Assembly: GCA_964560325.1 (NCBI GenBank)
Contig: CAZLLV010000056.1
Location: 1 to 13,841 of the forward strand
DNA from: CAZLLV01 sp964560325
GTDB taxonomy: Bacteria; Acidobacteriota; Thermoanaerobaculia; Multivoradales; DATKCC01
DNA: 13,841 nt
Direction of reading: 5' to 3'
Numbering within the stretch: the stretch's first letter is position 1; every line of letters starts with the position of its first letter. The translations under genes and the position numbers were made by a program. Shown one piece after another: positions 12,977-13,841 of the stretch. The notes below the pieces were generated by a model. It saw only the letters and a program-made list of their open reading frames with translations, did no database searches and had not been told where the DNA came from.

Positions 12977-13841
12977 ATGTTCGCCCGCCTCCTCTTCGAA
13001 TCGTTCCGCCGCGGCCGGCGCGCCAAGCTGCTGGCGCTGGGCGCGGTGACGCTCGGGACGCTCGCCGCCACGGCGCTCGGGGTGCTGCTCCTCGCCTCGG
13101 GGGACCAGCTCTCCCGTGCGCTCGCGACCTTCGGCGCCAACCTGCGCGTGGTGCCGGTGCAGGAGGGTGCCGGCACGCTGCCGGTCGCCGAGCTCGACGG
13201 GCTGGAGGAGATCTTCTGGGTCAACAATCTGGAGGCGGTGGCGCCGCTCCTCGACGTGCGGGTGCACTGGCGCGCCGCGGACGAAGCGCCGGGGGCCGGG
13301 CGGGTCGCGCCGGCGCTCGGGACCTGGTTCGATCGTCCGTTCGCGGCCTCGGCCACGGGGCGAACCGGGCTGCCGTATACCCGGCCGAGCCTGCCGGTCG
13401 CGGGGCGCTGGCCGGCCGAGGGCGGCGCCGAGGTGGCGCTCGGGCGCCGGCTGGCGGCGGGCCTCGGCGTGACGGCGGGCGACCGCGTGACCCTCGCGCT
13501 CGCCGGCCGGAGCGCCGAGGCCGAGGTGGTCGGGCTGGTCGGCGGCGGCGGCGAGGAGGAGGACGCCGGGCTCGCGCCGATCGCGCTGGTGCAGGAGCTC
13601 GCGGGGCGGCCGGGTGAGATGAGCGCGGCCGAGATCTCGGCGCTGACCGTGCCCGAGCCGTCGTTCCGGCGCAAGGACCCGGCGGCGATGACGCCGGAGG
13701 AGTACGACGCCTGGTACTGCACCGCCTACCCGTCGGCGGTCGCGCTCTCGGTCGACGAGGGGATGCCGTCCGGCCGCGCCGACGTGGTGCGCCAGGTCGC
13801 CGGCACCTCGGGCGACGTGCTGCTTCGCCTGCGGGCGGTGC
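12977..13841 (+). CDS. FtsX/MacB-like ABC transporter permease, N-terminal part (cut by window end)
   Basis: From ATG 12977 the frame stays open through 288 codons to the window edge. A membrane helix (about 17-41) is followed by a large extracytoplasmic domain beginning QLSRALATFGANLRVVPV, typical of the MacB periplasmic core, with GWRPAEG-like and LGRRLAAGLGV segments and a DAWYCTAYPSAVALSV stretch. I associate that last pattern with the permeases next to DUF2318 proteins (Campylobacter Cj1661 type). It starts 16 bases after the FTR1-DUF2318 stop, so it is in the same operon. The partner permease and ABC ATPase would be expected downstream. The Shine-Dalgarno is weak. The family call is good; the specific link to iron rests on context. 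Confidence 0.8.
   Translation, partial: MFARLLFESFRRGRRAKLLALGAVTLGTLAATALGVLLLASGDQLSRALATFGANLRVVPVQEGAGTLPVAELDGLEEIFWVNNLEAVAPLLDVRVHWRAADEAPGAGRVAPALGTWFDRPFAASATGRTGLPYTRPSLPVAGRWPAEGGAEVALGRRLAAGLGVTAGDRVTLALAGRSAEAEVVGLVGGGGEEEDAGLAPIALVQELAGRPGEMSAAEISALTVPEPSFRRKDPAAMTPEEYDAWYCTAYPSAVALSVDEGMPSGRADVVRQVAGTSGDVLLRLRAV

Noticed and set aside
11140..13722. 860-codon open frame on the minus strand over the iron operon
   Set aside because: Its Arg/Ala/Pro/Asp/His-rich translation is typical of antisense frames in GC-rich DNA, and the plus strand holds three well-supported genes.

Overview
The window comes from a GC-rich bacterium. Hand-counted 60-base lines give 47/60 G+C in argH and 46/60 in the iron-permease gene. 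Two predicted outer lipoproteins and a Fur-type iron regulon suggest a Gram-negative. The combination of an ECF-like sigma factor, a zinc-finger anti-sigma protein and a TPR-CHAT protein would suit an acidobacterial or similar environmental lineage, but that placement is an inference and not secure.

Region 1 (1-1891, plus) is the end of an arginine operon: the 3' part of argG, overlapping by four bases a complete argH. These genes catalyse the last two steps of arginine synthesis.

Region 2 (1910-10824) is the interesting part. On the minus strand run a sigma-70-family factor (5146-4361), a membrane-anchored zinc-finger anti-sigma-like protein (4293-3442) and a lipoprotein with an M48 metalloprotease domain and C-terminal TPRs (3463-1910). 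Divergent from them, across a 177-base shared promoter region, are a 1074-residue TPR-CHAT (caspase-like) protein with a lipoprotein-like leader (5324-8548), a 320-residue protein I cannot assign (8548-9510, overlapping the CHAT stop as TAATG) and a leaderless trypsin-like serine protease with an intact His-Asp-Ser triad (9571-10824). Metallo-, cysteine and serine proteases thus sit next to one sigma/anti-sigma pair and one unknown protein. This looks like a signalling or conflict (defence-type) module. Composition drops sharply to about 50-52% G+C in sampled lines right after the CHAT stop codon and stays low to about position 11000, so the unknown gene and the trypsin gene appear to have been acquired separately.

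Region 3 (about 10938-13841, plus) is an iron-uptake operon: a promoter overlapping or just preceding a Fur-box-like palindrome, a fur-family regulator, a fusion of an FTR1-type iron permease with a cysteine-rich DUF2318 domain, and the start of an FtsX/MacB-like ABC permease cut by the window end. The order resembles the Campylobacter P19-associated system (FTR1 protein, DUF2318 protein, FtsX-like permeases, ABC ATPase), with the first two components fused.

There is no gene-free stretch over 300 bases. The two largest gaps are 5147-5323 (divergent promoters) and 10825-11102 (promoter, Fur box and hairpins). I saw no tRNA, rRNA, CRISPR array, transposase or integrase.
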